A stretch of 64,000 nt of DNA from Anas platyrhynchos (GCF_047663525.1 NC_092590.1:20706001-20770000); one strand, 5' to 3'; counted from the first letter of the stretch, positions 13,108-25,793 are shown. Numbers and translations: made by a program. Notes: generated by a model not told the origin, from the sequence alone.

Positions 13108-16100
13108 GTAAGGAGTGTACAGTAGTTTGTGAAATTTGGTAGCAAGCAGTTTACTAGCTTTGTACACATGCTGAAATCGCTTTAAGCTGGTTATCTGCTC
13201 ATTTGCTGGTTTGCAGAATTTGCATTTGCAAAAACAGCTACTGTTCCTATCTTGTAATAGGATCTGTACAGTGGACTCTCCTGCAAAGCATCTTATTAAA
13301 AGCTAATTTCTGTGTAAGCAGATCTTTTTGCCTGAATAGACTTCATGGTCATAAACTGTGCAAAGGAAAAGCATCTGTAAATAAAGTACATTGGAAGCTC
13401 CTCTGGAAAATTCAGAAGACCTGTAAACTGTCCAAGCCAATTATCACTTGTTCACTTCTTCACAAAGTAGCAGAGGATGTTAAATTCAGTACAAGCATGT
13501 ACTGGAATCTGCAGTTTCCCAATTATGTCAAGGGGCTCAGATTCAGCCCCACATTGTTTAACAAGAACAGCTGGTTTGAAGCAATTCAGGATAGCCACAG
13601 GGATTCTAAAAATCCTAATGGCTAACAGTATGTTTATTTTAAGTTGTATAAGTAAATATTTCTGGCTCATAAGGACAGAATGAAGGCTTATACACTCAAC
13701 CTTGTAGGCAATCACATGTATAAGTTACATTACTGTTCCTTGTGAATTTAAAAAAAATTAAAAAAAAATAAAAAAAAAATACAGAAACAAAGACCAACAT
13801 GAAAACTGCTAATATTTTCTGCTCATGTTTTTTTTCAGTCTCCTTATACCAGTAGTTCTTTTTGTGGCTTCCACAGAAAAAGAAATGACATAATGGCAAA
13901 TACAATAATATTAATTAAGATTACAAGGGTAACTGAGAGAAAACTGCAAAGTGCTAGTAATGGAGAAAATGGGATAGGGTCTTAACCCTAAAGGGATTAA
14001 GAAATAAAACTCATAAATTGAATGAATTAGAAACGTCTGAAACTGTATCTAGAAAACCAAGCAGGGAGAAGCAAAGAGATAACTGGAGCTGAACAAAAAA
14101 GACATCGAAGTTAAACAAGTTGCTGGTGTTGTCAATGGAACTAGAAGCCTATTCTATCCTAATTCTATTCCTAATTACCTTTCCCTATATTAAACTCTTA
14201 TCTTATTTAAATGCTCTGAATTGGGCCTCTTTAATCATCTTGGCATCTAAATGGTTTCAAAAGTAGACAAAGAAATACATGACATAATATCAAGAAAAGG
14301 AAGTGAACATTACAAAATATTCCCAATCTACAGACACCAGTAGAGGTCATACTTCCCAGAAATCTATCAGACAAATAAAACAAATTCAGATAAAAAATAT
14401 ATCACCTTACTGAGAATGCTGAGCTACAGGAAAGAAGGAGAAACAGGAATTAGCTGTTTCTTTAGATTTTATGTTTCTGTCTCTATTTAATAATTTATAG
14501 TTTCATAAGAGTGTCATTTATCAGTTTTATTGAATTATTTCCTTCTAGAAAGAACTTGTGATTTTTACATGATAGAAGATATTTCTTCAAAAAGATTCTT
14601 AGAAAAAAAAAATAACTTCAGAACCCATAACATATCTAATTATGGATAGAAAATTAAAATTTATCCAAAATAGAATTAAATTTGTCTTTTCAAAGAACTG
14701 GAAAAGAAATAAGTTCTAAATCGTTAGTGCATCCATCACATCCTTCATAAAATTCTTATGACTAATGCAGCATACCAGATGAATTATGCTAGATTACAGA
14801 TCACAGCTGACAGTTATTTACTTAAATATTTTTCAAGAGAGAAAGGCTTTACCACCCCTCAGCAAGTGCAGAGTATGCACTACTGAGTGGTCTTGTGGCA
14901 AAAAGTATGAATTAATAAAAGATGCTTAGGAAACCTGAAGAGTTGAGACCATATTTCCCATGCATTGGTAAATTATGGGGGCAGCACCCTGGGAACTGGA
15001 ATTGTCACTTGATGAAATATTGCACTGCGAAATTTTTGAAGATGACTCTAATAATGAAAGCACATGTGTTATAAGGGTACTATGGATTCAGACAAACACC
15101 AGAGAGAGAAAATACAAAACATACCAAAATAAATAATCAAGAGTTAGAAGCTTTTTCACTTACAGGCATCATTTGAATTTATGTGAGTGCAATGCAAATT
15201 GATTTTAGAGTAGGTCTGTTCTCTTCATTGAAGTTGTTACTGAAGAAAAGACAAAAGTAAAAGAAGTACGATCCACTTTCTGACAGAACAGGAAGAAAAG
15301 AGAGATGTCTTTTTGAGACCCAAAACAAGAATGGGTACTGAAGAGAACAATGAATCAAACTGAGCAAAATCAGTGCACACTACGAAACCCTGAAGGTACT
15401 TGAGGTCTGCTGGAGTCAGTCACATCGGTTGGAGTCCGTTGGTGCAAAAAACTTTGGCATGAAGGACACAAATTTATTTCTGCAGGACAAGTCACTCTTT
15501 ATTTAGATGTTAGAGTCACCATTTTCGTTACTGGGGATTAGTGTCATGCCTTGAATCAGAATGTGATATTCTGCACGGGTACATGGCTGTAACCGTATGA
15601 CCCAACATGTACACACTGTTCCCCTGTGCTTTCCTCAGTAATATGTATTTTTATACTGAATGGACACTAAAGAATATAAACTTGTCTTCTACATAGACTG
15701 GTCTTACAGCTCCTCTAAAAATTTTATATTTTTTTTTCCATCTAATCTCCAACTGTACTTCATAGCTTAACTGGAAAAAAGACATAGCCCACTACAGACT
15801 TTAACATGCTGGCATGTGCTGGGATCTCTTCATGCACATCTGGAGAGGTGGATGAAACTTATACTTAAGTGAAACCTTACTGGGATGCCACTTGCTCCCC
15901 AGTGTTATGCATTTTTCATAAGCAGAAACATTTTTAAATGACCACCAGCACAGCAGTCAGAATAATTTATTCTATTTTTAAGAAAAGATTGCCTTTAAAA
16001 TTTAAGTTAAAAGTTAGAAATAATTTTATAGTAAAGCCCTAAAGAACAATTAGCGTGTTCTTAAAGAAGAATGGGCAGATATATTTCTTAAACAGCTGAC

Positions 16101-17410
16101 ACACATTTCCTCAGAGGTATTTCTGCTGTGCAAAGGCAGTAATTAGATGCCACTTTAAAAAAGCATTATGTTAAACACAAACTAATGAATGCATCTTTAC
16201 GTCAAGTAGATAAACCTTAATATACTTCATTTTTATGCAAAAATGAGAATGAGTATCTGGAGGCTCATAATTTCCTCTGATGCAAAAAATTGTGAAAATA
16301 GCGTCTCAAATCTGATTTCATAAAGAAAAAAAGCAGCTGCCACTGTGCAGGATCTTGGCAAATCTCATATACAAGAGGAATTTCTCTTAGTTATGTATTA
16401 TCTGCATTGCTATCTGTGTGTACATATGTGCACATATGAAAACTTATTTTTATCCATTACTGAGAACACTAACTGCATGAGCGTTGGGAACGGTCAAATT
16501 ACAAGCACGTTTTATCAATCCAGATTAAATTAATCTTTAAATGGTAAAATTTTTAATTGTTTCAAGTAGCCTTATTTTCTGAAGCTTTCAGCTAACACCG
16601 GTATTTATAAAGGCACTGTTGTGGTTTTTTGTTGGTGGTGGTGGTTTTTGTTGTTGTTTTTGTCTTTGTTTCTGGAAGCCAAACAAATAAATATATAGAT
16701 TTCTTTACAGTAACTTGTGAGTCTATTTAGAATTGGATGGAAAAAAGTGGAAAATTCTAAATTGCTTTCATTCCAAGGTGGCCAGAAAAATGTAGAAATT
16801 ATAAGAGAAGATTAAAAACCTGTTATAATACTTATTTATCTGGCATTTATTCATATATTTTGATATATCTTTCATAATAGCAAAATACATTCTGTAAAAG
16901 TACCTTCTGGTCTTCTCAAAATAATTTCATTCAAGTTTTTATGAAAGGGAATTCAGTGTTGCCACAAAGATAAATCCCCAGAATAGAGATTCTTACATGT
17001 TTAAGTAACATTTGGTTTTATTATTAAAGCTAAATGGTATACTAAATGATGCGTGGATATGATATGGATTATGATATATTTACATAAAGATCTATTGAGA
17101 ATATTAACGTTGACAAAGTTCCTTATAGCACTCTTTGTTTCAGTTAAAACATCTTTCTACCAAAAAAAATAAAAAATAAAAAAAAAGATAAATAAAAAAC
17201 TGTACATATGGGAAGTTCAAAAAGTAATATTCTGTTTGTGAACTTCTACAGATCCTAAGCTACCAGAGCAAGTTAAGCAATCAAATGTCTCTTGTTTTAT
17301 ACACTGTATTCTATATATTATATAAAGTAGGTTCAAATTATATGTTGAATTATATGTTGAATATGTTGAATATGTTCTGGAACTTCACTTAGCTCAAGTG
17401 ATTTCTTTAG
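13108..17410. other. AT-rich unique DNA, no gene seen
   Basis: An open frame of 140 codons on + (13203-13625) starts at TTG, is rich in Cys/Lys/Ser without domain character, and fits the number of such runs expected by chance. An A-rich low-complexity patch lies at 13749-13780. The stretch 15395-15560 is more GC-balanced and has a short direct echo of 'ggagtc', but I cannot assign it to a repeat family. Near 17341-17372 the unit TATGTTGAAT is tandemly repeated with slippage. Confidence 0.5.
16618..16671. repeat. GT/TTG-rich low-complexity repeat
   Basis: Imperfect GGT and GTT triplet runs embedded in T tracts. It is similar in make-up to the repeat at 57533-57585 but not alignable as a common longer element. 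Confidence 0.8.
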
Positions 17411-17480
17411 AAAGCAAAGATAAATGCCAAGATCAGGGCAGTTATGTATATAGGAAGGTGCAAGTTTGCCATGTACACAG
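17411..17480 (+). other. Candidate short coding exon (perfect splice donor)
   Basis: A 70-nt segment lies between ATTTCTTTAG (acceptor ending at 17410) and CAG|GTAAGT, a full match to the vertebrate donor consensus (17478-17486). The frame starting at the first base is open throughout and ends in phase 1; it begins KAKINAKIRAVMY. I do not recognise the peptide. The polypyrimidine tract is modest. A nonameric donor match is expected about once in four windows of this size per strand, so the evidence is suggestive only. Alternatives are a lncRNA exon or chance. Confidence 0.22.
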
Positions 17481-17766
17481 GTAAGTGCAGCTCTGCCTCC
17501 TTCCCTTGTGTGGGCAGTTAGCCCCAGATCTCCCACAGCAGGCAGCACAGGAGGATCCCCAGGCACAAGGGGACACTTTCTGCTTTCCACCATTGCCCTT
17601 TAGTAATTATGCAAAGTAGGAAAAAAAAAATAGTTTTTCATGACAAAATGCAGAGTAATACAAAATTGATAAGCTGTCTCTGAACCATGACTCAGGACAT
17701 TAAAGGGGGTCTATGAAAAAACTTACCAAAAGTCACTCCAAATGCTGAAGTAACCTCAAAAATGTG

Positions 17767-17776
17767 AAATAAATAA

Positions 17777-17832
<56 letters not shown>
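17767..17832. repeat. (AAAT)3 then (AGAT)13 microsatellite
   Basis: Three AAAT units are followed by about 13 perfect AGAT (GATA) units. The minus-strand open frames that read IYLS repeats are simply this array translated. The length and purity of the array predict high length polymorphism. Confidence 0.97.
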
Positions 17833-18434
17833 AAGCATTATTGAGGGCTCTATGGTACATGAGTGGACAAGCAGGGATGAAGACTTTTTTGCAATAATTA
17901 GCAGACACAACAAACTGCTGTATCCACTTGGTACCAGGGCTCTCATAAAAACCCAGTGACTGCCAGCAATAGCTCACTCAGTGTCAAACCATGTCATTAT
18001 CTCCAAAGTGGAGTGAATTTGCTGCTCCTTTGCAACAAGAAGTTTCACTGTAAAAAAAGCATTAATATTTCTATATACCTGCTATTGGGTTGGTGCCAAG
18101 GGGCATAGAATTATATAGTGAGAACATTCTTGTATTAAAATATGCCAAAGGAATGTAAAACATCTTCATCCACTACAAGCATACAGCTACTTCAGGCAAA
18201 ATGGAATCAAAACATATGCTTAAAAATCTTTTAAGCTACAGTCTCTTTAATCTTACTCCTGCTCAAACTGTGAATATAAAATACAGCAAATTATTCTTCC
18301 ACATTCCTCTATAAAGAATTTGTTACTCGTTTGTTATCGTATTCATTTTTCTTTATCCTTTTTAGTAGAATTTTGATGAGGAAAAGAAAATACATGTACA
18401 TACAAAGGCATTAGAGAGGGAACACAGTAAGGAG
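17833..18434. other. AT-rich unique DNA between GATA array and LTR
   Basis: No gene, RNA or recognisable repeat. The last five bases (AGGAG, 18430-18434) are the left copy of the target duplication of the following LTR. Confidence 0.55.
18430..18434. repeat. Left target-site duplication AGGAG
   Basis: Five bases immediately before the TG of the LTR, repeated exactly immediately after its CA. Confidence 0.78.
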
Positions 18435-18910
18435 TGTCATGGTTTTATCCTGCTGGGCAGCTGAACTGCACCACAACTGCTCTCTCACTCCCCCACCTCA
18501 AAGGAAAAGGGGGAGATAGGACAGAGAGATCACTTGTCAATTATCGTCATGGGCAAAACCAACTCAGCACAGGGAGAGTAATATAATTTATTGCCTCTCA
18601 CTAGTAGACTGGAACAACAAGAAACTAAAAGCAAACTGAAAAGACCTCCCCCCCCCAGCACAGGGGAACAGGGAATGGGGGCTGTGGTCAGTCCATGACT
18701 CTCTCTCCATCGCTCCTTCATCTTTGTTCTCTTCCCCTGCTCCAGCGTGGGCTCCCAGCATCACTCCCTGGCTCAGCTCTGGCCAGCAGCTGGGTTTGGA
18801 GCTGGCTGGAGCTGGCTCTGATCTGATATGGGGCAGCTGCTGGGCTCTGCTCACAGAGGCCACCCCTGCAGCCCCCTGCTACCAACCGCTTGCCAAGCAA
18901 ACCCAATACA
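18435..18910 (-). mobile_element. Solo LTR of an avian endogenous retrovirus
   Basis: A 476-bp element begins TGTCATGG and ends CCAATACA, so it has the TGT...ACA inverted ends of a retroviral LTR. It is flanked by a perfect 5-bp direct repeat AGGAG at 18430-18434 and 18911-18915, the expected target-site duplication. The interior is GC-richer than its surroundings, with 'ctcactcccccac', a C9 run and a 'ctgctccagcgtgggctcc' motif that I associate with a bird LTR family. An AATAAA on the minus strand (18587-18592) favours minus-strand sense. No primer-binding site, gag, pol or env sequence follows on either side, so this is a solo LTR left by recombination. The 5-bp duplication fits ERVL or ERV1-like classes. 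The family name is not certain. Confidence 0.82.
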
Positions 18911-18915
18911 AGGAG
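18911..18915. repeat. Right target-site duplication AGGAG
   Basis: Exact copy of the left duplication, adjacent to the CA end of the LTR. The pair brackets the element precisely. Confidence 0.78.
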
Positions 18916-20514
18916 TAATAGAGAAAAAAAGGATTTACAGCTAGAGGTTCCAAACACGATCAGGGTTCACTTGTACTCCTGAATTTTATAAAAATAAAAT
19001 AAGGGGTAGTCTTGAAAAACTTCTAATGCATAGAGATAATTCGATTAAAGATGGCAGAATATAAATATTGTCATAGTTTTCCAGGTGGGAAACAAACACA
19101 AAATCAACCCAAAATTTTGCATCTGAGTTACAATATAACACCAAGTCCCCAACGTCTGTCCCAGTGATTCCACATAAAATGGAACATTCCAGTAAATGCC
19201 AGGAGAAATGCCTCTCTTCTTAGGATTTTGCAGTTTTTTTAAATATGTTTGCATTATACAGTTCACAGATGGGAAGGTTCTATGAGAAAAACACTTTTAT
19301 AAAATGTATATTTTGCCAGAGGTGGTATAAAATTCTCCTCTCAATCACAGGTGATGCAAATTTTAAGTACTATAAACCACAGTGACTCTCCAGCAATATG
19401 ATAATGCTGAGATCATTTAAAGAAAACAAAGCGTTGTCTTAAAACAGATATATATGGTTAGATATTGATCATGTCATCTTCATGTACAATAACACAGTCT
19501 CAGATTTTGTTTTAATAACCCTGCAATAGCAGCACATAATCATCATATCTTTCTATAAATGACCTTTGCTTCAATTATAGCATTTCTTTGAGGTTATTTC
19601 CACATTTTTCAAAAGCAAACCAAGTTAAATATTACAGATAGCATACTAAGGCTATTTTTTCATTCTTTTTTTTTAAGAACTTTGTATCTTCTTTGTATTT
19701 CTATATTCCATTAGCCTGATCTTTTTTTTTTTTTTTCAGCAGTAATTGGGATGACTGGATTCTCCTATAAAACAATATGAAAAATATATTTCCCTCAAAA
19801 ATACTGAAATATTCCCTGTGAATAACTTTGCAGAATAAGAAACAATTTAAACAGCTGGGCTGGAAGAATTATGCTAATAAAAATGAGATCAACAGTGTAA
19901 CGTTTTCATGGTTTGATTACTTATGTCAAATGGTGCATCACAGGTTATATGAACCTTCCTAGTACAACATCAAACATACATTGATTAGACAATTAGTAGG
20001 TGTAAATCACAGGCTTCAATTCAAGTATGTACTCAGTAACTCCAATTAGCAAAGATCAAGTTTGTAGCAGCTACCTAACTTGTAGCTGAAGAAATAGAAT
20101 ATGCAATCTTCTATGTTGGTGACAGACCAGAGCTCATTATTTACACAAGCCAGCACCAAAAATATTCTAAGTTTCTACCCTTTAGATAACGAAAGAGAAA
20201 GGAAAGTATAAAAGTAAAAATATTTTTTTATAAAAGGTGGAAAAAGATTGCAAACAATGATTGTGTGCAGGCTGATATTCAGTCATGCCTTTGAGTCATA
20301 TATTTATGGTTATTTTGATGATAGTTTGGTCTTTCCTACTACATCAAAATGAGAAAGATAGTCTCACAATGTAATACAACAACACGGAGGAATACGATTT
20401 TTATGGAAGAAACTGCAGAGGTGTTGAGATAGCTATATGCTTAGATTTATCACAAGGGCCTGGGAGGACTTCTATCCTCCCTGTGCAAATTCTCACTAGT
20501 GCCTTCCTGATATA
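18916..20514. other. AT-rich unique DNA, no gene seen
   Basis: Only short T/A runs (for example T14 near 19724) and short chance open frames are visible. Confidence 0.55.
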
Positions 20515-20620
20515 CTTTTTAGTGACATGCTTTAATGGATGACTTGTCAATACTAGGTCAAAGATTGGACTAGATAATCTTAGAGATCTTTTCCAACCTA
20601 AATGATTCTATGGTTCTATA
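20515..20620 (+). mobile_element. CR1 LINE 3' tail fragment
   Basis: Sense-oriented CR1 3' end: 'ggactagataatcttagagatc', 'ttttccaacctaaatg', then the terminal repeat 'attctatggttctata'. Only about 100 bp is clear. A more diverged upstream extension to about 20455 ('gggcctgggagg') is possible. It is noncoding and 5'-truncated, as is usual for the family. Confidence 0.88.
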
Positions 20621-23449
20621 ATTCAGTCATTCCCTCTGAAATCTTCAAAAACAGGGGGATGCTTCACATAATAGCAGCCAGAACTGCTGGCATCCTCCTA
20701 GCTGTTCCTGCACTAGAGACCCAAAGTTACAATGCATTTGGTGCATGGGTATGGCCCAACAGGAGGGAGATGCTTCTTTTTGGATGCTTCTCATAGCCAT
20801 CAGAGCTGCCTCTCTCCCAGTGACTTTGGGAAATGTGCGCTGGTTTTTGCTGCAAACTTTCCTAAGATTCTTTTTTCAGCCCTTCAATTAACCACAATAT
20901 GTTGCCATAAGTCATCATTTCCAAAATCATACAGAAAAAAAAAAAAAAAAAAAAAAAGCTCTAAAGAAAGTAGCTTACAGTGAAATAAAGAATCTTACTG
21001 AACCACAATTTCCTGTTAGAAATAAGCAATTTTATCAACAAAAAATGAAAGTCAGAATATGGTGCATGAGTTACACATAGAGAATACATCCTAATTAGCA
21101 ATTGGTGGACTACATTTTGAAAATTGCAGAGCTATTACTGTAATCCTAATAAGGAGAAATAGCATAAACAGCCTTTTTTATTTTGCACTTTACAAAATAT
21201 CAGTATAAATTTTCATCTTATTAGGAAATTGTCCTGTATAGCATCACATCCTCTCAAAGTTAATTCTCAGTCTGTATCTCCCACACAAGGGCTGTATGAG
21301 GTATGAAAAAGACCCTGGGTTTTCAAATTAGATTTTCAATAGCTAAGAATCAATAAGAAAATTAGAAAGTCTATTTGCTAACCCAATCCACATTCTTTTG
21401 TCAGAAGCTTGCAAGCCAACCAATGTCCTAAATTGGATTTTGTTTAAATTAGATCTATAAAATTGGATTTTAAGGAAATCAAAAAAGATAAACCTTAATT
21501 GGTTTAAGCTGGATCATTTTCTTTTCAGATGCACAAAGCTGAAACATTATTTCTTGAAAGAGGAAATGCTAGATGCATGATTATTATATTGTGCTGTGAC
21601 TTAATGTGTAAACTAATTGCATAACGCTATACATTTAACCGTTACCACTTTTTAAGCTGACAGTAGTACAAACTAAACAATATTTCAAGATTTATAATAA
21701 AACAACATATAGTTCCTGTGTTCTAAATCAAAAAGGTTAAAATACGCCAATATAAATCATAATTCACAAATCTTACCTTATTTAGGAGTAAATCCTCTGC
21801 CTAGTTCAACACCTCGGTAGAAATCAGCACAATGTGCTCAGTAACAAATCCCTTCACAAGTAACATCCACATGCAAATATTTAAAAAACAGATGATCCCA
21901 GCTCCCAGCTCGCTCTGTTTCTCAGATAGTCTTTTATTCTTTTCCCTCCAAAGTTAAGCTGCATGAAGTTTTCTGAGATGAGATTTAAAAAATACTCTCA
22001 TTCTTTATTTGGACACCCTCAAGCAAAACCTTTTCATACTTTCACATGCCCAAGACAGTCAGTAACATTTTTCTGGTTGATATAGATTTTTTTTTTATAT
22101 AAAGCATAGCAGATCTGACATGTCCTCTCCTGTCAAAAACAGGCAACAAACACTCACCAGAAGTAACCAATAACTGATGGTTGGACCATATTCCAGGAAG
22201 GACTTCAGACTCCAGAGAGGTCCCCTCACTGAGCAATACTGATCAGCATTTGATTTAGTTCTTCCTTCAGAAAGATGAACACTGTAAAATTTGATTATTT
22301 CAGGGTGAATCTTTTTTTTTCCCATAGCTTATTTTTGAGACAGAACTTTTTCTCATATTGGGAGATTTTTTTTATTTTATTTTTTTTTTGTCAAAATTGA
22401 TTACCTCTTTTTAAAAGCCTAGTTGACTATATAAATAATCTTGAAAGCTAAACACGGTTATGAAATACACAATTAGTTCTAATGTCTTTCTCTTTTTTCT
22501 GATGTCTCCTGGATGTCCGAGGTAGACTCATTCCCCTTCTATTCGCAGCAGAATGTCCAAGAATATGCTAAGAATGGCCTGAATTATCTTCCCAGGCAGT
22601 ATAGTTACAAGAAGTGGTTATATACAGAATAATATAGTCATGTGATAGTATCTCTCACAATTACACTCAAAGATGGCCCCACTTCTATTCAGAAGCTTAG
22701 GCATAGAAATGGCTACATTATCATCAAATACAATGGCAGAGTTTGGTAGGCTTGTTTAGTGAGACCAGAAACAGTGCTTTTTAGTATTTATGCACACTGA
22801 CATTATCCCAGAAAGGAATCTGAAACAGTGTATAAAAGGAAACAATCACAGCATCCATAGCTAACATTACTCAGTATTATCAGAACTACTCTTTATACAA
22901 TACGCAGAAGGAATAACCATGAATCTAGCATAATAGAAATGTATTTAATGTTTCTCATAATGTATGTAATTTTACTAATGCACATTTAGCAGGCTGTTAC
23001 AGCAGAAACTACCTTGAAGAACGAAGCATAATAATTCAGGTATGGAATAAAAATGTTAATCAAGAGGCCTTAATGAGGAGGAAGGAAACAAATGACCTAA
23101 TCTTCACATTGCCCTGGGGGGTCTCGGTGCGCAGCCACACAAAAGACAAGACAGGTTAAGAGCAGGTGACCGAGCAAGAAAGCAGTTTTCCCAGTTCCAG
23201 CCACGTGGTGCTAGAGGAGCTCTTGTAGATGCTAATTATTAGCTTATAATAAAAACTACCTGAGATGGTAAAATAGAGTTCATTGTTTCAGTGTGAGCAG
23301 CCTGCTTTTTGTTATTTTATCTCTTTGTATAACATTGTTTGATGTTTCAAATCCATTTTTTAAAAAAGATAAATAAATAAAATGCACTCCTTAACACTTC
23401 TCTTGTGATAAAGCTAGTTTCTGAGTGATCTGACAGCCAGCAAAGCATT
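20621..23449. other. AT-rich unique DNA, no gene seen
   Basis: Contains an A23 tract (20935-20957) and T-rich runs near 22310-22390. The patch 23105-23225 ('ctggggggtctcggtgcgcagcc' and following) is GC-richer and may be a repeat remnant that I cannot name. No coding gene is supported. Confidence 0.5.
20935..20957. repeat. A23 homopolymer
   Basis: Uninterrupted run of 23 A. It follows the CR1 tail by about 300 bp but is not part of it, since CR1 elements do not end in poly(A). Confidence 0.92.
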
Positions 23450-23750
23450 GTGTCAGTAAAGAACTCATCAGCACAGTATTATTCCCTAGGTACCCAGAGA
23501 CTAGCATGCTCCTGACAAGTGCCCGAGCTGACTTCAGGACTGGCAATGCAGGAGTCTTCAAGGGCAGTGCCAGCCCAGAGCACAGGGTAGTGCGGGTTGT
23601 TGGACAGAGGGTCCAGTGGGACTACTCGGGTCAGGGGAGAAGCTGCAGAAACCAGAGGAGCTGGTGACTGCACTGGAACGTTACTCTTTCGCCTGAACTC
23701 ATAAAAGCTTTAGTGCTTGTAACTCTACCACAATAAACCTGTAATATCGA
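23450..23750. other. Unidentified GC-richer segment, possibly LTR remnant
   Basis: This block is distinctly GC-richer than its flanks. Near its right end it has a TATA-like 'cataaaag' (about 23700) and, some 30 nt later, 'caataaacc', an arrangement reminiscent of a retroviral R region. I found no TG...CA boundaries with matching direct repeats and no coding relic, so a repeat origin is inference. The minus-strand 64-codon open frame inside (23479-23673) has no recognisable domain. Confidence 0.25.
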
Positions 23751-25730
23751 AGCCCAGCAAGAATTCTATTTAACAAAAAAATGCAGTTTGTGAGGAGCTA
23801 TTGGAGATGAACTTCAGCCTGTTATAGATTATCCTCTCCTAGTATTAAGAGATCAAAACTGAGTTGAGCAATTCCTGCCTTTTCTTTCATCCTTTTTAAC
23901 ATACATACTGCAGCCAAGCCCTCCTGCTTTGTTCTTTCCTTGATCCTCCAGGTTCAATTTACCTGCCATTAACATATCATTTCTACTTATGGCTGACAAA
24001 TACCAATCAAGACAAAGGTTTGACACAAAAGTCTGCAAGTGTTTTGCCATTTAAAATAATGTACTGAAAAATGTTTAAAACCTATGAAGAAATATACATC
24101 TCAATGAAACACTTGTTTCAAGTCTTTTGTTCAGCCATGTCTCCCCCATTTCCTGAAACAGATTTGCCTGGATTTATGGTAATAAAACCTAATCCAAGGC
24201 AGTATAGATTCATAGAAATCCTGATGTGCAACTGAAATAGTTTCCTTCCTGTGTATCAATGTTTGGTTCAAGATGCCCACAAACTGGTTGGGTGTCCTTC
24301 CCTATATGACAAGAAAATCATGAACTGAGATGGCTATTCACCTGAATGTTCAAAATCACTTCTGTGCAAAGGAAGTTATTGTGTCTTATAAAGTAGACAC
24401 TTGCTGTGACTATAAGAACTGTGGTTCCAGTGTTTCTGGCCCTATTTTACTCTCAGAACCATATACTGCACAAAAATATAGTTTACAAAATAGAAATACT
24501 GAGAGATCAAATACAGGGAAAGTTAAAAGTAGGAAATGATAATGAAAGACTGGAACAAAACTTAAAATAATGGATTGTGCAACCAATATGACAGACAAGA
24601 GATTGGGAAAAGCACAATTTTCTACAGTCTGGTGGCTGAAAGACACATGAACACAAGAATGATATCACTCAAAATTTCCATAAGCCACCACCAAACATAT
24701 TTACAAATCTTACCAACCTAGCTCAAAGCCAAGTCTTCCCCGCCACCATTGTATTCACCACCTCTTTCTGGCAGGTTACAGAGATTTATCTTTTGGAGCT
24801 AGCTCACGTGTACCATGTATATAATGCGGAGGAATAATTTAGTTTGAAATACTTCTCATTGCATTCCTTAGGCTCTGCAAACAGATCCGTAATATGTCTG
24901 TAGGCTTTTGACTATCCCTAAGGTAGAAGGAGATCATATGCAGTGTGCTATTCCCATTCCACGAGGCCTTAAACAGAGCAGTTTGGAGCAAATATTTCTC
25001 ATTGACTATTTTCCTAAACACGGTGTAAGCAAGCAAATAGATTTACTGTTCAGGATAAGAAAGATAGATAACTTCAGTACAGTTCGCAATATCCTTTTCA
25101 ATAGAGCAAGTTACATTTCCAGAAACTAAAACACAGAAATGCAAGTCAAGAGATTGGACACTAAACCTTTCTGAGCACAAGAAAAAGACATATTGCTCTG
25201 CTCTTGCAAGAGAATTTCTTTGATTTTCCTGTGCTTTTATGGCTGCCCCTAGATCGTTCATGTGATACCCAGATACAACACAATATCCATGTGTTGCAGA
25301 GCACATTCTCAGCAGTACTTAACTCCAAAGCAAGCAGCACTGGAACCTTACTAGAAGGTGTTTTATTGTCTCAACAGAAAGTGTCAGAGAACTGTTGAAG
25401 CAATTAGAAAACTAGGCACTTAGAAAATCTCTAAAGACACACATACTTCTGCAGTTCTTGTATACACTTTACAAATCACATTTTGTGAATACCAAAACAA
25501 ATATACAAGCACTTTAATGATGTTTTTTTAAAGATGCTTATTAAACATCATCTTTAAAACATATTTTTTTAACTAACAAACTCAAAAATTATATTACATA
25601 TTAATGAGATCACAGAATTATCATTTGAAGAATTATACAGAAAACACAGATGTTATGCTGCTTACAAGCTCACAAAATACAAGAAATCTGAAAACTTAGC
25701 TTCTGAATTTGAATTCAATTTATTTCTAGA
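23751..25730. other. AT-rich unique DNA, no gene seen
   Basis: Several short open frames overlap on both strands around 24330-24640 and 24840-25400. None has domain character, and the opposing frames share the same bases. Two mutually exclusive inverted repeats lie at 25517-25559. Confidence 0.5.
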
Positions 25731-25793
25731 GATCACAGAGTCACAGAATGATTGAGGTTGGAAGGAACCTCTGGAGGTCATCTGGTCCAATGA
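25731..25793 (-). mobile_element. CR1 LINE 3' tail fragment (antisense)
   Basis: Reads as the reverse complement of a CR1 3' end: 'atcacagagtcacagaatg', 'ttgaggttggaaggaacc', 'tctggaggtcatctggtcc'. Only about 60 bp survives. It is noncoding. Confidence 0.88.

Noticed and set aside
13203..13625. 140-codon + strand open frame
   Set aside because: TTG start, no domain, opposed by minus-strand frames over the same bases. Roughly half such a run is expected by chance in AT-rich DNA of this size.
17692..17977. Minus-strand frames containing IYLS repeats
   Set aside because: Translation of the GATA microsatellite.
18588..18957. Overlapping open frames on both strands in the LTR
   Set aside because: GC-rich chance frames within a solo LTR. 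No retroviral coding sequence is present.
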